Below, in pieces: positions 9,073-17,592 of a DNA stretch of 64,000 nucleotides. The first letter of the stretch is position 1. Each line of letters opens with the position of its first letter. The DNA lies in contig NZ_OCSR01000001.1 of assembly GCF_900230185.1 (NCBI RefSeq), forward strand, positions 5,766,001 to 5,830,000, in the 5' to 3' direction. The notes under the pieces were generated by a model, which worked only from the letters and a program-made list of their open reading frames with translations, did not search any database and was not told where the DNA came from. Position numbers and translations under genes: made by a program. Origin of the DNA: Burkholderia sp. OK233 (GTDB lineage: Bacteria > Pseudomonadota > Gammaproteobacteria > Burkholderiales > Burkholderiaceae).

Positions 9073-9096
9073 GGCGGCCCCGTTCAACGGGCCGCC
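9073..9096. terminator. hairpin between convergent genes
   Basis: An 8-bp GC-rich stem (ggcggccc / gggccgcc) with an 8-base loop lies between the small exported gene (+) and the end of the S8 peptidase gene (-), overlapping the peptidase stop codon. It has no T tract. Confidence 0.4.
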
Positions 9097-10493
9097 TCGA
9101 CGCAGGGGTGGTGAAGCGCCTCTACCGCGCGGCAGGCATTGATGACGCGGGCATGCTGCCGGCTCGGGCCGCTTGTCTGGTCGAGCAGCACCTCGATCGA
9201 ATGCGCGTCGAGATTCGGCTGCAACCCGAGCAGCAACGCAATGGTGCCTGTCACGTTCGCTGCCGCGAACGACGAGCCCGACACGAAGTCGTAATGTCCG
9301 CCCGGCGTGAGCGTCAGAATGTCACGGCCCGGCGCATACAGCACGTTCGAGCCGGCATCGGCTGGCGCGCTGCCCGCAGCGTGAGCCGAATCGACGGCGA
9401 TCACGCCCGTCACGCCGACCGGAAACGCCTTGAGGTCGCCGTCCGGCAGCACGGCCCCGACCACGATCACACCTTTTTTCACCGACAGTTCGATCAGTTG
9501 ACTCAGCAGCGGGTCCGCCGGGCCGCCCAGACTCAGATTGATGATCTGTGCGTGCGCCTCGAGCGCCGACTGGATCGCTTCGGCGAGCGTGAACGAATTG
9601 CACCGCGAAGGCCCGCTGCGGTTGTCCGCTTGCCAGCAGGCCTTGACCGCGATCACTTTCGCGTGCGGCGCGACGCCTTCGATGCCGGCGCTGCCGTCCG
9701 GGCCGCCGGCGCGATCCGCCGCGATGACGCCCGCGACCGCGGTGCCGTGCAGGTCGCGATTGAATTGCTGCCAGTCCTCGTCGACGAAATTGCGGGTCCC
9801 GACAATGCGGCCGTGCAGATCGGGGTGGGTCGTGTCGACGCCGGTGTCGATCACCGCGACGCGCACCGAATCGCCGCGTGTGACCTTTTGCGCGGCGTCC
9901 GCGCCGATCTCGCGAAAACCCTGCTGCAAGTCGGCATAGCCGCTGCTATGCGGCGCCTCGCCGAGCAGATCGAAGGTCTGCAACGGCTGCGCGAGACGCA
10001 CGCGAGGATCGGCAGCGAGCCGCGCGAGCACTTCATCGCGCCGCGCGCCGTCGGCGACTTCCAGCATCGCGCAATGCACCTTCAGCGACGGGATCGGCCA
10101 CGCCGACACCTCGTGCAAGCCGTATTGCCGCGCGAGCGCGGCGACCTGAGCCCGCGCGCTGCCGCCCGGCGAATAGCCGCCAGCCGCGCCGTAGCCGGCG
10201 GCAGTCGAGCCGGCTCGCAGCATGAGCGTTTCCGGGGGATTGGCGACGGCCAGCACGATCATTCGCTCGGGACGCGCCTTCATCTGCTGCGTCGCGGCAG
10301 CGGGGTCGGGCGTCGCGGGCACGAGCGCGCACGCGGATATCGAGAAAGCGGCGCACAGGGACAGCCAGCAAAGGCACGTGCGCCGCACCATGGCGGCCCA
10401 CGTGCCGCGCACGCCGCCGTTCACTGCCGAACCCGCGCCGAACGGAAAATGCGGGACATAGCGGTCCTTGGGCGTCATGGAAACTCGATTCAT
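9084..10493 (-). CDS. S8 (subtilisin-like) serine peptidase, probable lipoprotein
   Basis: 469 residues. Catalytic Asp216 (VAVIDTGVDTTHPDL), His249 (LHGTAVAGVIAA) and Ser408 (SGSSFAAANV) are present, as is the substrate-binding INLSLGGP near 318. The N-terminus has a hydrophobic segment ending in a lipobox-like SISAC (Cys55), suggesting export and lipidation; a propeptide-like region separates it from the catalytic domain at about residue 210. An internal ATG at 10388 would place the signal closer to the N-terminus. The expected oxyanion-hole Asn (usually GN-DG) is not seen; the sequence there reads VVGAVLPDG. It sits beside a TIGR02001-like outer-membrane gene and a decayed sigma/anti-sigma locus. 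Confidence 0.85.
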   Translation of the reverse strand: MNRVSMTPKDRYVPHFPFGAGSAVNGGVRGTWAAMVRRTCLCWLSLCAAFSISACALVPATPDPAAATQQMKARPERMIVLAVANPPETLMLRAGSTAAGYGAAGGYSPGGSARAQVAALARQYGLHEVSAWPIPSLKVHCAMLEVADGARRDEVLARLAADPRVRLAQPLQTFDLLGEAPHSSGYADLQQGFREIGADAAQKVTRGDSVRVAVIDTGVDTTHPDLHGRIVGTRNFVDEDWQQFNRDLHGTAVAGVIAADRAGGPDGSAGIEGVAPHAKVIAVKACWQADNRSGPSRCNSFTLAEAIQSALEAHAQIINLSLGGPADPLLSQLIELSVKKGVIVVGAVLPDGDLKAFPVGVTGVIAVDSAHAAGSAPADAGSNVLYAPGRDILTLTPGGHYDFVSGSSFAAANVTGTIALLLGLQPNLDAHSIEVLLDQTSGPSRQHARVINACRAVEALHHPCVEAAR

Positions 10494-10544
10494 GATGTAA
10501 ATAGCCGTAGGTGCGCGTTGCCGGGTAAAAAGTTACGCCGCCGC

Positions 10545-11300
10545 TCAGAAATGCCAGATGACATCGGCGATCCAGCGATTGCTCGCGCCCGGCCCAAGCT
10601 TCGCCTTGGCTTCATTGTTCGTCGCGATGTACGACACGTCGAATTGCCACGCGCGAAACTGATAAGTCAGCCCGACGTTGCCGTAGACATACCCGAGGCC
10701 GAGCACCGTGTGCAGATCGTAGTAGCCGATGCCGGCCGTCGCGGTCCAGCCGCGCACGAGCGGAAGGCGGCCCACCAGGTCATACGAGACAGCGCGCGAA
10801 CTCGGCGACGGCCCAAAGCCTGTATCCGGCGAGAGCGCGACCGAGGCGAACACAGAGTCGCGCCAGCCGGCGGTTAGCACCAGTTCGTCGTAGTTGAGGC
10901 GCGAGGACTGTGATCCCTGGAGGAACTGGTAGTGCGAGAGCATGGCCTGGGCGCTCCAGTCGCCGGCCAATCGCCAACCGTATCCGCCGTTGGCGACAAC
11001 TTCCGCGCCGTTGGTCGGGCTGCGGGCGGACCGGAGTGACGCCACGGACGCGCCCGCAAAGAAGCCGTTGCCCGGATACCAGTTGGCCCCCGCACTGACC
11101 GACGGCTGCCCGTTGCCGATGTCCATGCCGCGGGTGACCTTGTTGGTGGTGATACCCGCCTCGAACTGCCAATCGTCGCTTGTGGCTGTGGCGGGCGCGG
11201 ATAAAACTGCAAGCGTGACGAGCGCAGTGCAGCATCGAAGCAGGCCGGGCAAGCAGGCTGCCCCGCGGCAACGCGGGGACAAAGGACGCTGCAACTCCAT
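10545..11300 (-). CDS. TIGR02001 (gcw_chp)-like outer-membrane beta-barrel protein
   Basis: 251 residues. A signal peptide (hydrophobic LVTLAVLSAPATA, about residues 30-40) precedes a body with alternating hydrophobic/polar strands, many aromatic and glycine residues and a C-terminal phenylalanine (ADVIWHF), all typical of outer-membrane barrels. The opening FEAGITTNKVTRGMDIGNGQPSVSAG split around the family pattern (strand, then RG, then G-x-P-x-x-x) fits TIGR02001. It is 51 bp upstream of the S8 peptidase on the same strand. No strong ribosome site supports the start. Confidence 0.65.
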   Translation of the reverse strand: MELQRPLSPRCRGAACLPGLLRCCTALVTLAVLSAPATATSDDWQFEAGITTNKVTRGMDIGNGQPSVSAGANWYPGNGFFAGASVASLRSARSPTNGAEVVANGGYGWRLAGDWSAQAMLSHYQFLQGSQSSRLNYDELVLTAGWRDSVFASVALSPDTGFGPSPSSRAVSYDLVGRLPLVRGWTATAGIGYYDLHTVLGLGYVYGNVGLTYQFRAWQFDVSYIATNNEAKAKLGPGASNRWIADVIWHF

Positions 11301-11542
11301 ATTGTTCGTTCACGTTCCGGTAGATCGGGGACTGTGACCGTGGTCAAGCCATCTGAACGACCCGGCGCGGCGCCGCACCGCACCGCACCGCTGCCAGGGT
11401 CGTGCCAATCCTAACCGATAAACGTGACCGGACAAATATCGAGGCAGTAACACCAAGCGATCGTCTCGACGACGATGACGATCCGCCGTCGGTAACACTG
11501 CCTGACTAAACGCTTGCGATATGCGAATTCGCGCGTAGCCGC

Positions 11543-12003
11543 TCAGACGCCGCCGTCGGCATCGCCGACAGGCTCCGCAAAGCGGACATGCGGTGCCGCA
11601 CATAACGCCGACAACTGCGCGGCAACGCCAACATGGCCGGCAGTTCGCGCAAGCGAATCGACGCCGCTCTCTCCAGGGCCGCCGACAATCCGCAAATGCA
11701 GCGGTGCGAGCAGCGTCTGCAACTGACCCACCGGCATCACCGCATCGGCGACGAGCCGGATCGTTGCCCGCGTGACGGCGGCGTTGGGTTCGGACAACGT
11801 GCGGTAGTTCGGCGGCGCACCAGCGTCGCCATGCCGGATGCCGAGCATCGCGAGTCCGCCCGCTTCCAGCAGCGCGATCACCGCGAGCCCGGCGGACAGC
11901 GCGGCCTTGTCTCCCTCAGAGGCGTTTGAGCAACGCGGCGTCGTCCGCGTCGACGGTGCGCACGGCAAAGGGGACGCTGGTCGAGGCGATCGGGTTAGGT
12001 GAC
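11543..12003 (-). pseudogene. deleted and frameshifted ECF sigma / anti-sigma relic
   Basis: From the ATG at 12003 the minus strand begins like an ECF sigma factor (MSPNPI, then VDADDAALLKRL), matching the intact sigma at 63340 (MSPKPI, then VDAEDAALLQRI). It then hits a stop at 11916. One frame over, the text continues SEGDKAALSAGLAV and jumps at once to an anti-sigma-like transmembrane segment (AGLAVIALLEAGGLAML) and periplasmic domain ending near 11543. Regions 2 and 4 of sigma and the zinc-binding N-terminus of the anti-sigma are gone. The simplest reading is an internal deletion joining two genes, plus a frameshift. It adjoins the peptidase and barrel genes that such a pair might once have controlled. 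Confidence 0.8.
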
Positions 12004-12430
12004 ATGAGGTCGTGCTCGCAATCTGCCGGAGTGAAATTGGAAATATGACGGTAAGTGACGTCGAGCGCGAGGAAAGTTGCGAACGACCGAAGAAATTTGT
12101 CGGCAAGCCACGATGCGCGATACGAGCGCCGCAACCATGCCGACGCGGGCAATAGAAGCCGGGTCAGGATGCGCGGATTCTCGTGTCAGCGCATCCTGAA
12201 CGTTCAGTAAGGGCGTGCCGACGCGTGCGCCGCGATGCGCCGTGGCTGCGAGGGTTCAGCGATATGCGGCATGCCTGCCGCGCGACGGGGCGCGTGGGCA
12301 AGACGCCGGACCGCCGGCGCGGCAGCGCATCCGGTTTCGCTCCCGGTGGCACTTACCGGAACCGGGACCGAGAACGATCCAACCCGTCCGTATGAACGAT
12401 TCATTGACATCAGGCCGACCAGGAGAAGAC
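12004..12430. other. intergenic region; decayed sigma promoter and leader of the HrpG-like gene
   Basis: No supported gene. Just upstream of the sigma relic (12004-12060) the minus strand resembles the region upstream of the intact sigma gene at 63.3 kb (shared GATTGCGA-CAC and GTCAT blocks). The right half leads to the HrpG-like gene and ends in its AGGAGAAGAC ribosome site. Confidence 0.5.
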
Positions 12431-13159
12431 ATGCGATTCGCACTAGTGACCGAGGACCCCATATTGACCCGCGATCTGGCCGGCTGTCTTGCCGGTGATT
12501 CGATTGCCGTCGAATCGTTTGACGGCGAGTTGCCGCTCGTGCGTGCAATGCGCGCCTCCACGTACGACCTCGTGCTGATCGACGCGAAGAACGGATCATT
12601 GCTGCTCGATTCGTTGCTGTCGTGGCGCCATTGCAACGCGGCTGCGTGCACGCCCGCGATCGTTCTCACGCCGTTTCCGGACTGGACCGCCATGCTCGGG
12701 TGGATCAACGCGGGCGCCACGGACGTGGCGTATCGCTTCGATCTGGAGCAGGTGCGTCTGCGCGCGCATGTTGTGCTTCAGCGTGAAAATCATCAGGCGG
12801 GTGCGGACACCGTCACGCTGGGCAGCTATGTGTTGAGAAGAGATCTCGGCGTGCTGACCCTCGACGGCGTCGAGATACCGCTGACGCCGCGCGAATTCAC
12901 GATGGCGTGGCTGTTCTTTTCGAATCCGGGCAAGTTCGTGACCCGCGCGCAGATCGCCGGCGGCGTGTGGGGCTCATGCGAGGACGTGGCCGCGCGCTCC
13001 ATCGAGCAACACATCTACAAGCTGCGCAAGAAGCTGCGTTTGTCGCCCGAATCCGGCCTGAATCTGAAGACCGTTTATGCGTTCGGCTACAAGCTGGATT
13101 GCGTCGCGTCGATCGGCGAAGCAGGCGACGCGCTGGCGCGCGTTGAGCAACTCGCCTAG
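12431..13159 (+). CDS. OmpR-family response regulator, HrpG-like (copy 1)
   Basis: 242 residues. Residues 1-115 form a receiver-like domain with Asp51 (YDLVLIDAKN) at the phosphorylation position. Residues 130-230 form an OmpR winged helix (LTPREFTMAWLFFSNPGKF, then IEQHIYKLRKKLRL and LKTVYAFGYKL). The start has an excellent AGGAGAAGAC site. In Ralstonia and Xanthomonas, HrpG (and PrhG) are OmpR-type activators at the top of the hrp cascade, controlling hrpB/hrpX; position beside the hrp cluster and a second paralogue at 17593 support that role. The receiver is atypical: the LLD-x-x-L-P and Lys loops are poorly kept. No sensor kinase is adjacent. Confidence 0.75.
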   Translation: MRFALVTEDPILTRDLAGCLAGDSIAVESFDGELPLVRAMRASTYDLVLIDAKNGSLLLDSLLSWRHCNAAACTPAIVLTPFPDWTAMLGWINAGATDVAYRFDLEQVRLRAHVVLQRENHQAGADTVTLGSYVLRRDLGVLTLDGVEIPLTPREFTMAWLFFSNPGKFVTRAQIAGGVWGSCEDVAARSIEQHIYKLRKKLRLSPESGLNLKTVYAFGYKLDCVASIGEAGDALARVEQLA

Positions 13160-13983
13160 ACCACTGCCTCGAGTTCCAGGGCCTTCTCGCGATCCAGCGC
13201 TTCGCCGTCGCGACGGAAAAACACCCACGAAGACGCGGGGATTCCAGTAAACGACTCGAGCACGGCCGCTTTCACTTTCAGTTGCTGCATATCGATGACC
13301 GGCGCACGCTTGAAGCAGATGAGAATGTTGTTGTCCTCGCACGGCAACCGCAGAACCGCATCGAATAGCTCGGACAGCCATTGCAGGTTCTGCCGCGTCA
13401 CCGCCGCCAGATCCGGGCCGAAGATGTTGATCGTCATCATGCCGTCCGTCGCGAGGCTGTCGAAACAGGCCCGGTAGAATGCGCTGCCTTGCCCCACCGG
13501 CCCATCGCGTTCGCTCAGATAAAGGTCCACCTGCAAGATGTCGATCGAAGCGCGGCGCTCTTGCGTGCTGACATAGTCCATCGCGTCCGCTTCGATGAGA
13601 CCGAGGCGCTCGCCCTCGGGCGGCATGCAGAACATCTCGCGGCACGCGTCGATGACCGCGGGGTTGATGTCGACGACTTCGACGCGCGCGAGCGGAAAGC
13701 GGGCGTAACAGAAGCGGGCCAACGCTCCGGCGCCCAGTCCCAGTTGCGCGATGAGGCGCGGCTTTTCATAGAAGCGCTCGGCGAAGAGCATCCACGCCAT
13801 CATCTTTTGCGCGTACTCCATCCAGAGAAACGTTGGATGATCGAGCGCCATACATCCGAACGTCGAGTCCCACTCGTCGCCGTTGTGCATGTACAGCAGC
13901 CCGTCCCGCTTCGAAAAGGTGAGCGGCGGGAAGCGTCCTTCGTGACCGGCGCCGACGTGTTCCAGGTTGTCGTGTTTGAGCAT
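13156..13983 (-). CDS. spermidine-synthase-like methyltransferase-fold protein
   Basis: 275 residues with a class I SAM-type fold. The glycine motif is GLGAGALARFCYARFP near residue 100; the acidic motif VEVVDINPAVIDACREMF follows, then GLIEADAMDYV and DILQVDLYLSERDGP. This order is that of polyamine aminopropyltransferase (spermidine synthase, SpeE) family members, although the strict catalytic DAFD-type motif is loose, so the substrate is open. It converges on the HrpG-like gene with a 4-bp overlap of stop regions. No promoter box of the hrp regulon was seen. A host-directed polyamine role is speculative. Confidence 0.7.
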   Translation of the reverse strand: MLKHDNLEHVGAGHEGRFPPLTFSKRDGLLYMHNGDEWDSTFGCMALDHPTFLWMEYAQKMMAWMLFAERFYEKPRLIAQLGLGAGALARFCYARFPLARVEVVDINPAVIDACREMFCMPPEGERLGLIEADAMDYVSTQERRASIDILQVDLYLSERDGPVGQGSAFYRACFDSLATDGMMTINIFGPDLAAVTRQNLQWLSELFDAVLRLPCEDNNILICFKRAPVIDMQQLKVKAAVLESFTGIPASSWVFFRRDGEALDREKALELEAVV

Positions 13984-14219
13984 GTCGTTTGCGATAGAAA
14001 TGTCAGGGGCGCGCTGCTTGGGTCTTCATCATAAGCAGCGCGAGCGGGCGCGCTGACATGGCGCCGAAACGAGGGGGCTTTGGGCGAACGTTTTCTACAA
14101 CGGTTGCGCTACCACGAGCTGGAAGGGGAAAACGTACCTATTCGGTTCGCCGCCAGGCGGATCGATATCGCTTTCGTTTGCGAACACCACCTTGCGTTTT
14201 TCGGAGGATGTCGCCGCCT

Positions 14220-15581
14220 TTAAATACATTTCGCCTTGCCAAGTACCTCCATTGTTTCGCGCAGCTTGCAGCGTGCCCGGTGCATGCGCGCCTTGACCGT
14301 CGTGACCGGGCACCCGGTGATCTGCGAGATCTCCTCGACGGAATGGCCGAGGACGTACGCCAGCGCCATCACGAGACGCTGTTCGGCAGGCAACAGATCG
14401 AGCGCCTTGGACAGCAGGTCGGAGAGCTCATGGTCATGCCAGTACTGAACCATCGAATCGAAATGGTCGACGTCCAGCAACTCGAACTCCGAACGGCGCT
14501 GATCGCGCAAGGCACGCAGGGCGGAGCGATACGCAATGCCGATGATCCATGTCGAGACGTTCGAATCGCCCCGGAACTCGCCTGCCTTTTGCCACACGAT
14601 CATGAAGGTGTCGTTGACGATTTCGTCGATCACCTCGTTTTTCCAGGTGAGCCGGTTCAGAAAGCGTGCGAGCCGCCGATGGTAGAGCCGGTACAGGCGC
14701 GAGAGTGCGGAAGCGTCTCCGGTCGCTACGCGATCGAGCAGGGGCCGGTCATGATCGACCGAGGGCGAGAAGCCGTCGCCTTTCCACGTATTCGCGGACA
14801 CGTGTCGCGTGACTTCCTCGATTTCCAGGCGCGCGGCCTCGTGGCCACGCTCGTTGCCGATGTCGTGCATCGCGCCGACGATGCCTGTGACGCGTCCGCC
14901 GTCGTCATAAACCACGCCTTTATAGAAGCGCACCGTGCGCACCAGGCCGGCCCCGTTGCGCACGCCGGCGGCATAGATCTGGATGCCGCCTTCGGACGCG
15001 AGGTCGAGATCGGCCTTGTGATAGGTGAGTGCGAGATCCGAGGGCGCCACATCGTAGACGCTCTTGCCGAGAATGCCGCTGCGGTCCATGCCGAGAAAAC
15101 GCTCGAACACGGCGTTGCAGCCGGTGTAGATGCCGTTCGCGTCCTTGAAGAACACCGGGGAGATCATGCCGTCCGCGTGACTCTGCAACGCGGAAAAATC
15201 GGCTGCGCCGTCACGTGCAAAGGAGAGCAGCCTGGTTTGATCGAGCGCGCGCGTAATGATCGGTTCGGGATCGAGCAGGTCCAGTTCGTCAGCGGCATCA
15301 TTGGCGCCACGTGCGATCAGCGGGACGATGCGCTCCGCCGAGCGTTCGGGCAGCACCGGGATCAGGTAGTGCTCGTCGCCGTTCTCGATGCGCAACTTTT
15401 CGATCTCCGCGCCGGCCTCCACGCTGGCGCAATCGACGAACACCACCGCCGGCGACGGGTCGGCGATCAGATGGGGCGGCCGTAAACTCTGTGTCCCATG
15501 ACGCTGCATGACAGCCGGCATCGAACGGCCCGTGGAACTGGACCAGAAAACGCGCGTGTCGTGGGCTGGGGTTGGCGCCAT
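14220..15581 (-). CDS. PAS domain fused to an ECF sigma factor
   Basis: 453 residues. The N-terminal ~100 residues are a degenerate receiver-like or unclassified region (VVFVDCASVEAGAEIEKL). A PAS domain follows at about 130-235 (FFKDANGIYTGCNAVFERFL; GKSVYDVAP; ending VTGIVGAMHDIG). An ECF sigma occupies about 275-450: region 2 (YHRRLARFLNRL, DEIVNDTFMIVWQKAGEFRG) and region 4 (LPAEQRLVMALAYVLGHSVE, then ITGCPVTTVKARMHRARCKL). The sigma part is closely similar to the stand-alone sigma at 63340. PAS-ECF fusions suggest direct signal sensing without an anti-sigma, and none is adjacent. A GAGGAACG motif precedes the start. Confidence 0.85.
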   Translation of the reverse strand: MAPTPAHDTRVFWSSSTGRSMPAVMQRHGTQSLRPPHLIADPSPAVVFVDCASVEAGAEIEKLRIENGDEHYLIPVLPERSAERIVPLIARGANDAADELDLLDPEPIITRALDQTRLLSFARDGAADFSALQSHADGMISPVFFKDANGIYTGCNAVFERFLGMDRSGILGKSVYDVAPSDLALTYHKADLDLASEGGIQIYAAGVRNGAGLVRTVRFYKGVVYDDGGRVTGIVGAMHDIGNERGHEAARLEIEEVTRHVSANTWKGDGFSPSVDHDRPLLDRVATGDASALSRLYRLYHRRLARFLNRLTWKNEVIDEIVNDTFMIVWQKAGEFRGDSNVSTWIIGIAYRSALRALRDQRRSEFELLDVDHFDSMVQYWHDHELSDLLSKALDLLPAEQRLVMALAYVLGHSVEEISQITGCPVTTVKARMHRARCKLRETMEVLGKAKCI

Positions 15582-15915
15582 CAGCGTTCCTCATTGTTTC
15601 CTCGTTGACTCTCGCACGCCGAACCGAAGAACGGCTGTGCCTCATGCGGGCAAGCGAGGCGCGGATTCAAGGGACAGGTCGCGTAATACGCTGTCGCGCG
15701 GCCTGCGTGCTTCCGCACGCGCTTGCCCGGCTACGAGGATACCGCCTTGGCAACCGGAAAATTATTGCAATCGTTTTCTGTGGGGGGCCAGCGTCATTTG
15801 CCGGTTCCAGATATCGGGAAATTTATGACTTGTTGATGAATCGCGCTGCTAACTTCTGGTGCACCCGGCAAAAGACGCGGTTAATCGCCCCGCGGCGCCG
15901 GCCGGTTCGGGGAAA
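15582..15915. other. intergenic region between PAS-sigma gene and lytic transglycosylase
   Basis: No supported gene. The segment 15760-15860 is AT-richer and presumably holds the PAS-sigma promoter. No hrpII box was seen. Confidence 0.45.
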
Positions 15916-16410
15916 TCATTTTTGAGCGACATGCTCCGGCTGCCGCAGTTGATGCCAGCCCGCGAGGATCGCGGCGATGTGGCGCGCGTACAGGTCCCGC
16001 TCGGCGGGGGTCTCCGAATGGTAGGCCCCAATCGCGGCCCAGGTGTTGCCGTATTTGTCCATCTTGCCGCGCAAATGCCAGGCCGCGATATACACGTTCT
16101 TGCACGGCTGCATCAGCGCATCGCGATCGATGTGGTAGCGCGCCAGGTCGCGCAGGTGAATGGAGTTGATCTGCATGACGCCGTAGTCGAGCGAGCCGTT
16201 TGCGTTCAGATGCGTCGCGTTGGGCCGGTTATGCGACTCCTGCCATGCGATCGCCCGCAGCACCATCGGATTGACGCGCTGGTACGCCCCTGCGTCGTCG
16301 AAGCAGTCGGCCCATGCGGGCTGCGCGGCGAGCGCGAGCGCAAGGTCGACGGCGATGGCGATCAGCGCGCGGCGCGTAAGCGGCGGACGATGACGGATGG
16401 CGTGGTGCAT
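15916..16410 (-). CDS. hpaH: type III secretion-associated lytic transglycosylase, HpaH/Hpa2/IpgF type
   Basis: 164 residues. A signal peptide (LALALAAQPAWA, cleavage before DCFDD, about residue 28) leads to an SLT domain: RAIAWQESHNRPNATHLNAN contains the catalytic Glu, followed by GSLDYGVMQINS and a conserved C-terminal AIGAYHSE. Such enzymes open peptidoglycan locally for the secretion channel. The start at 16410 has GAGGAGACC; the longer frame upstream has no ribosome site. A perfect minus-strand hrpII box lies 85 bp upstream (16496-16519), placing it in the HrpB regulon. Confidence 0.87.
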   Translation of the reverse strand: MHHAIRHRPPLTRRALIAIAVDLALALAAQPAWADCFDDAGAYQRVNPMVLRAIAWQESHNRPNATHLNANGSLDYGVMQINSIHLRDLARYHIDRDALMQPCKNVYIAAWHLRGKMDKYGNTWAAIGAYHSETPAERDLYARHIAAILAGWHQLRQPEHVAQK

Positions 16411-16495
16411 GACGGTCTCCTCGAATGCGTGCCGGTGCGTACCGGTGAACGACGCGATTGTGATCGCCCTCCATCTGGATTTCGAAGCGACGGCG

Positions 16496-16519
16496 CGAAA
16501 ACATGAGGTCGCGCGCGAA
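16496..16519 (-). promoter_or_regulatory. hrpII box for the hpaH-like gene
   Basis: Perfect TTCG-N16-TTCG on the minus strand (CGAA at 16496-16499 and 16516-16519), 85 bp before the ATG. In Ralstonia this is the HrpB-dependent element. Confidence 0.8.
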
Positions 16520-16798
16520 CCATGTTGCGCGATGCGCGCGTGGCCGGCGTATGTCCCTGTATTTGCGCCGCCATGAAGGACGTTGGCGGGGAGCGAGGAT
16601 GAAGGCCGCGTGTGGCGTTCAATCGCACACGGGTCCAGCTTTTCGCAAGGCGCCTGCGACGTGGTGCCTTGCGAATCGTCCAATACGGCATCAAGCGCGG
16701 CATCGAGCGCCTCCGCCGAACCGTCGCCGTCAGCGTGCGGCCACGCGGTGAGGCAGTACTACGCCGCTTAAACAGACGACGCTCCATTGCGAGGGCTT

Positions 16799-17116
16799 AT
16801 GACGATCAACCGTCTTTCGCGTTTCTTCCCCGCAACCCGTTCCAGCGCGGACACGGCCACGCCGCCGACGGCAGGCGTCGGTCCGAGGCCGGTTGCCCGC
16901 AGCCTGACCGCGCCCGGTGCTCTGCTGTTGCCGCGGCGTCCGGCAAGCGCTGCGGCGCCGGGCGGCAAGACATCCATGCCGCCGCGCGCCGCGAAGCCGC
17001 AAGCACGTGCGGCGGGCGAGCCGGGCCGGCACAACATCGATTGGCTCACGCGGCGCCATCTGCTTGCGGACAATGGCGCTTCCAGGACGGACTCGATTGG
17101 CAATCCAGAACAGTAA
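16799..17116 (+). CDS. small basic hypothetical protein, possible secreted substrate
   Basis: 105 residues. The ATG at 16799 follows a GAGGG ribosome site, and third codon positions are strongly GC, as expected of coding DNA here. The body is Ala/Pro/Arg-rich and polar with an N-terminus (MTINRLSRFFPATRSSADTA) like a type III secretion signal; the C-terminal part is HNIDWLTRRHLLADNGASR. No family recognised. No hrpII box lies upstream. It sits between the lytic transglycosylase and an HrpG-like regulator. It could be an effector fragment or an hrp-associated small protein. Confidence 0.45.
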   Translation: MTINRLSRFFPATRSSADTATPPTAGVGPRPVARSLTAPGALLLPRRPASAAAPGGKTSMPPRAAKPQARAAGEPGRHNIDWLTRRHLLADNGASRTDSIGNPEQ

Positions 17117-17592
17117 GTGTGTGTGCATCAACAGCGGAATCCATCATTGCGCAGCCGGCATTGCGGATTCGCTGTTCGCGTGGCGTAAGGTAACGGTCAT
17201 CAACGCTACAAGATGCTTTCAGTCGCTATACAGGCCGTGATTTTTTTCGCATGACGCCGCGCAAGCCGGTTCACGACTGTATTGCGTGGAATGGCACGCA
17301 ATTCACGAGAGTTGTCGGAAGATGCTTTGCCTCGCGAACTGGATTCTGGCTCGTCGCATGAAAATATCCACGCGATACGCATCCACCGCGCGCTCCCGAT
17401 GCACTAACGGAGAGAGAGACCTCGCCCGATACGATCAATGCTGATGGCGCAATGCAATGGGTCTTGAATTACGCCGCTACAGCCATTGACTAAAACCACG
17501 ACGACCAGACGGGCGAGGGGATAAAAAGTTGTGCTTTGGGGAAACGCCGCCGTCCCCGCTGGAGGGGTGACGGCAGGAATCGAGAAGCGTGG
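17117..17592. other. AT-richer leader upstream of the second HrpG-like gene
   Basis: About 475 bp with no supported gene and clearly lower GC than its neighbours. It presumably carries the promoter of the regulator at 17593. A tract of T residues near 17240 has no convincing stem upstream. No hrpII box seen. Confidence 0.5.
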
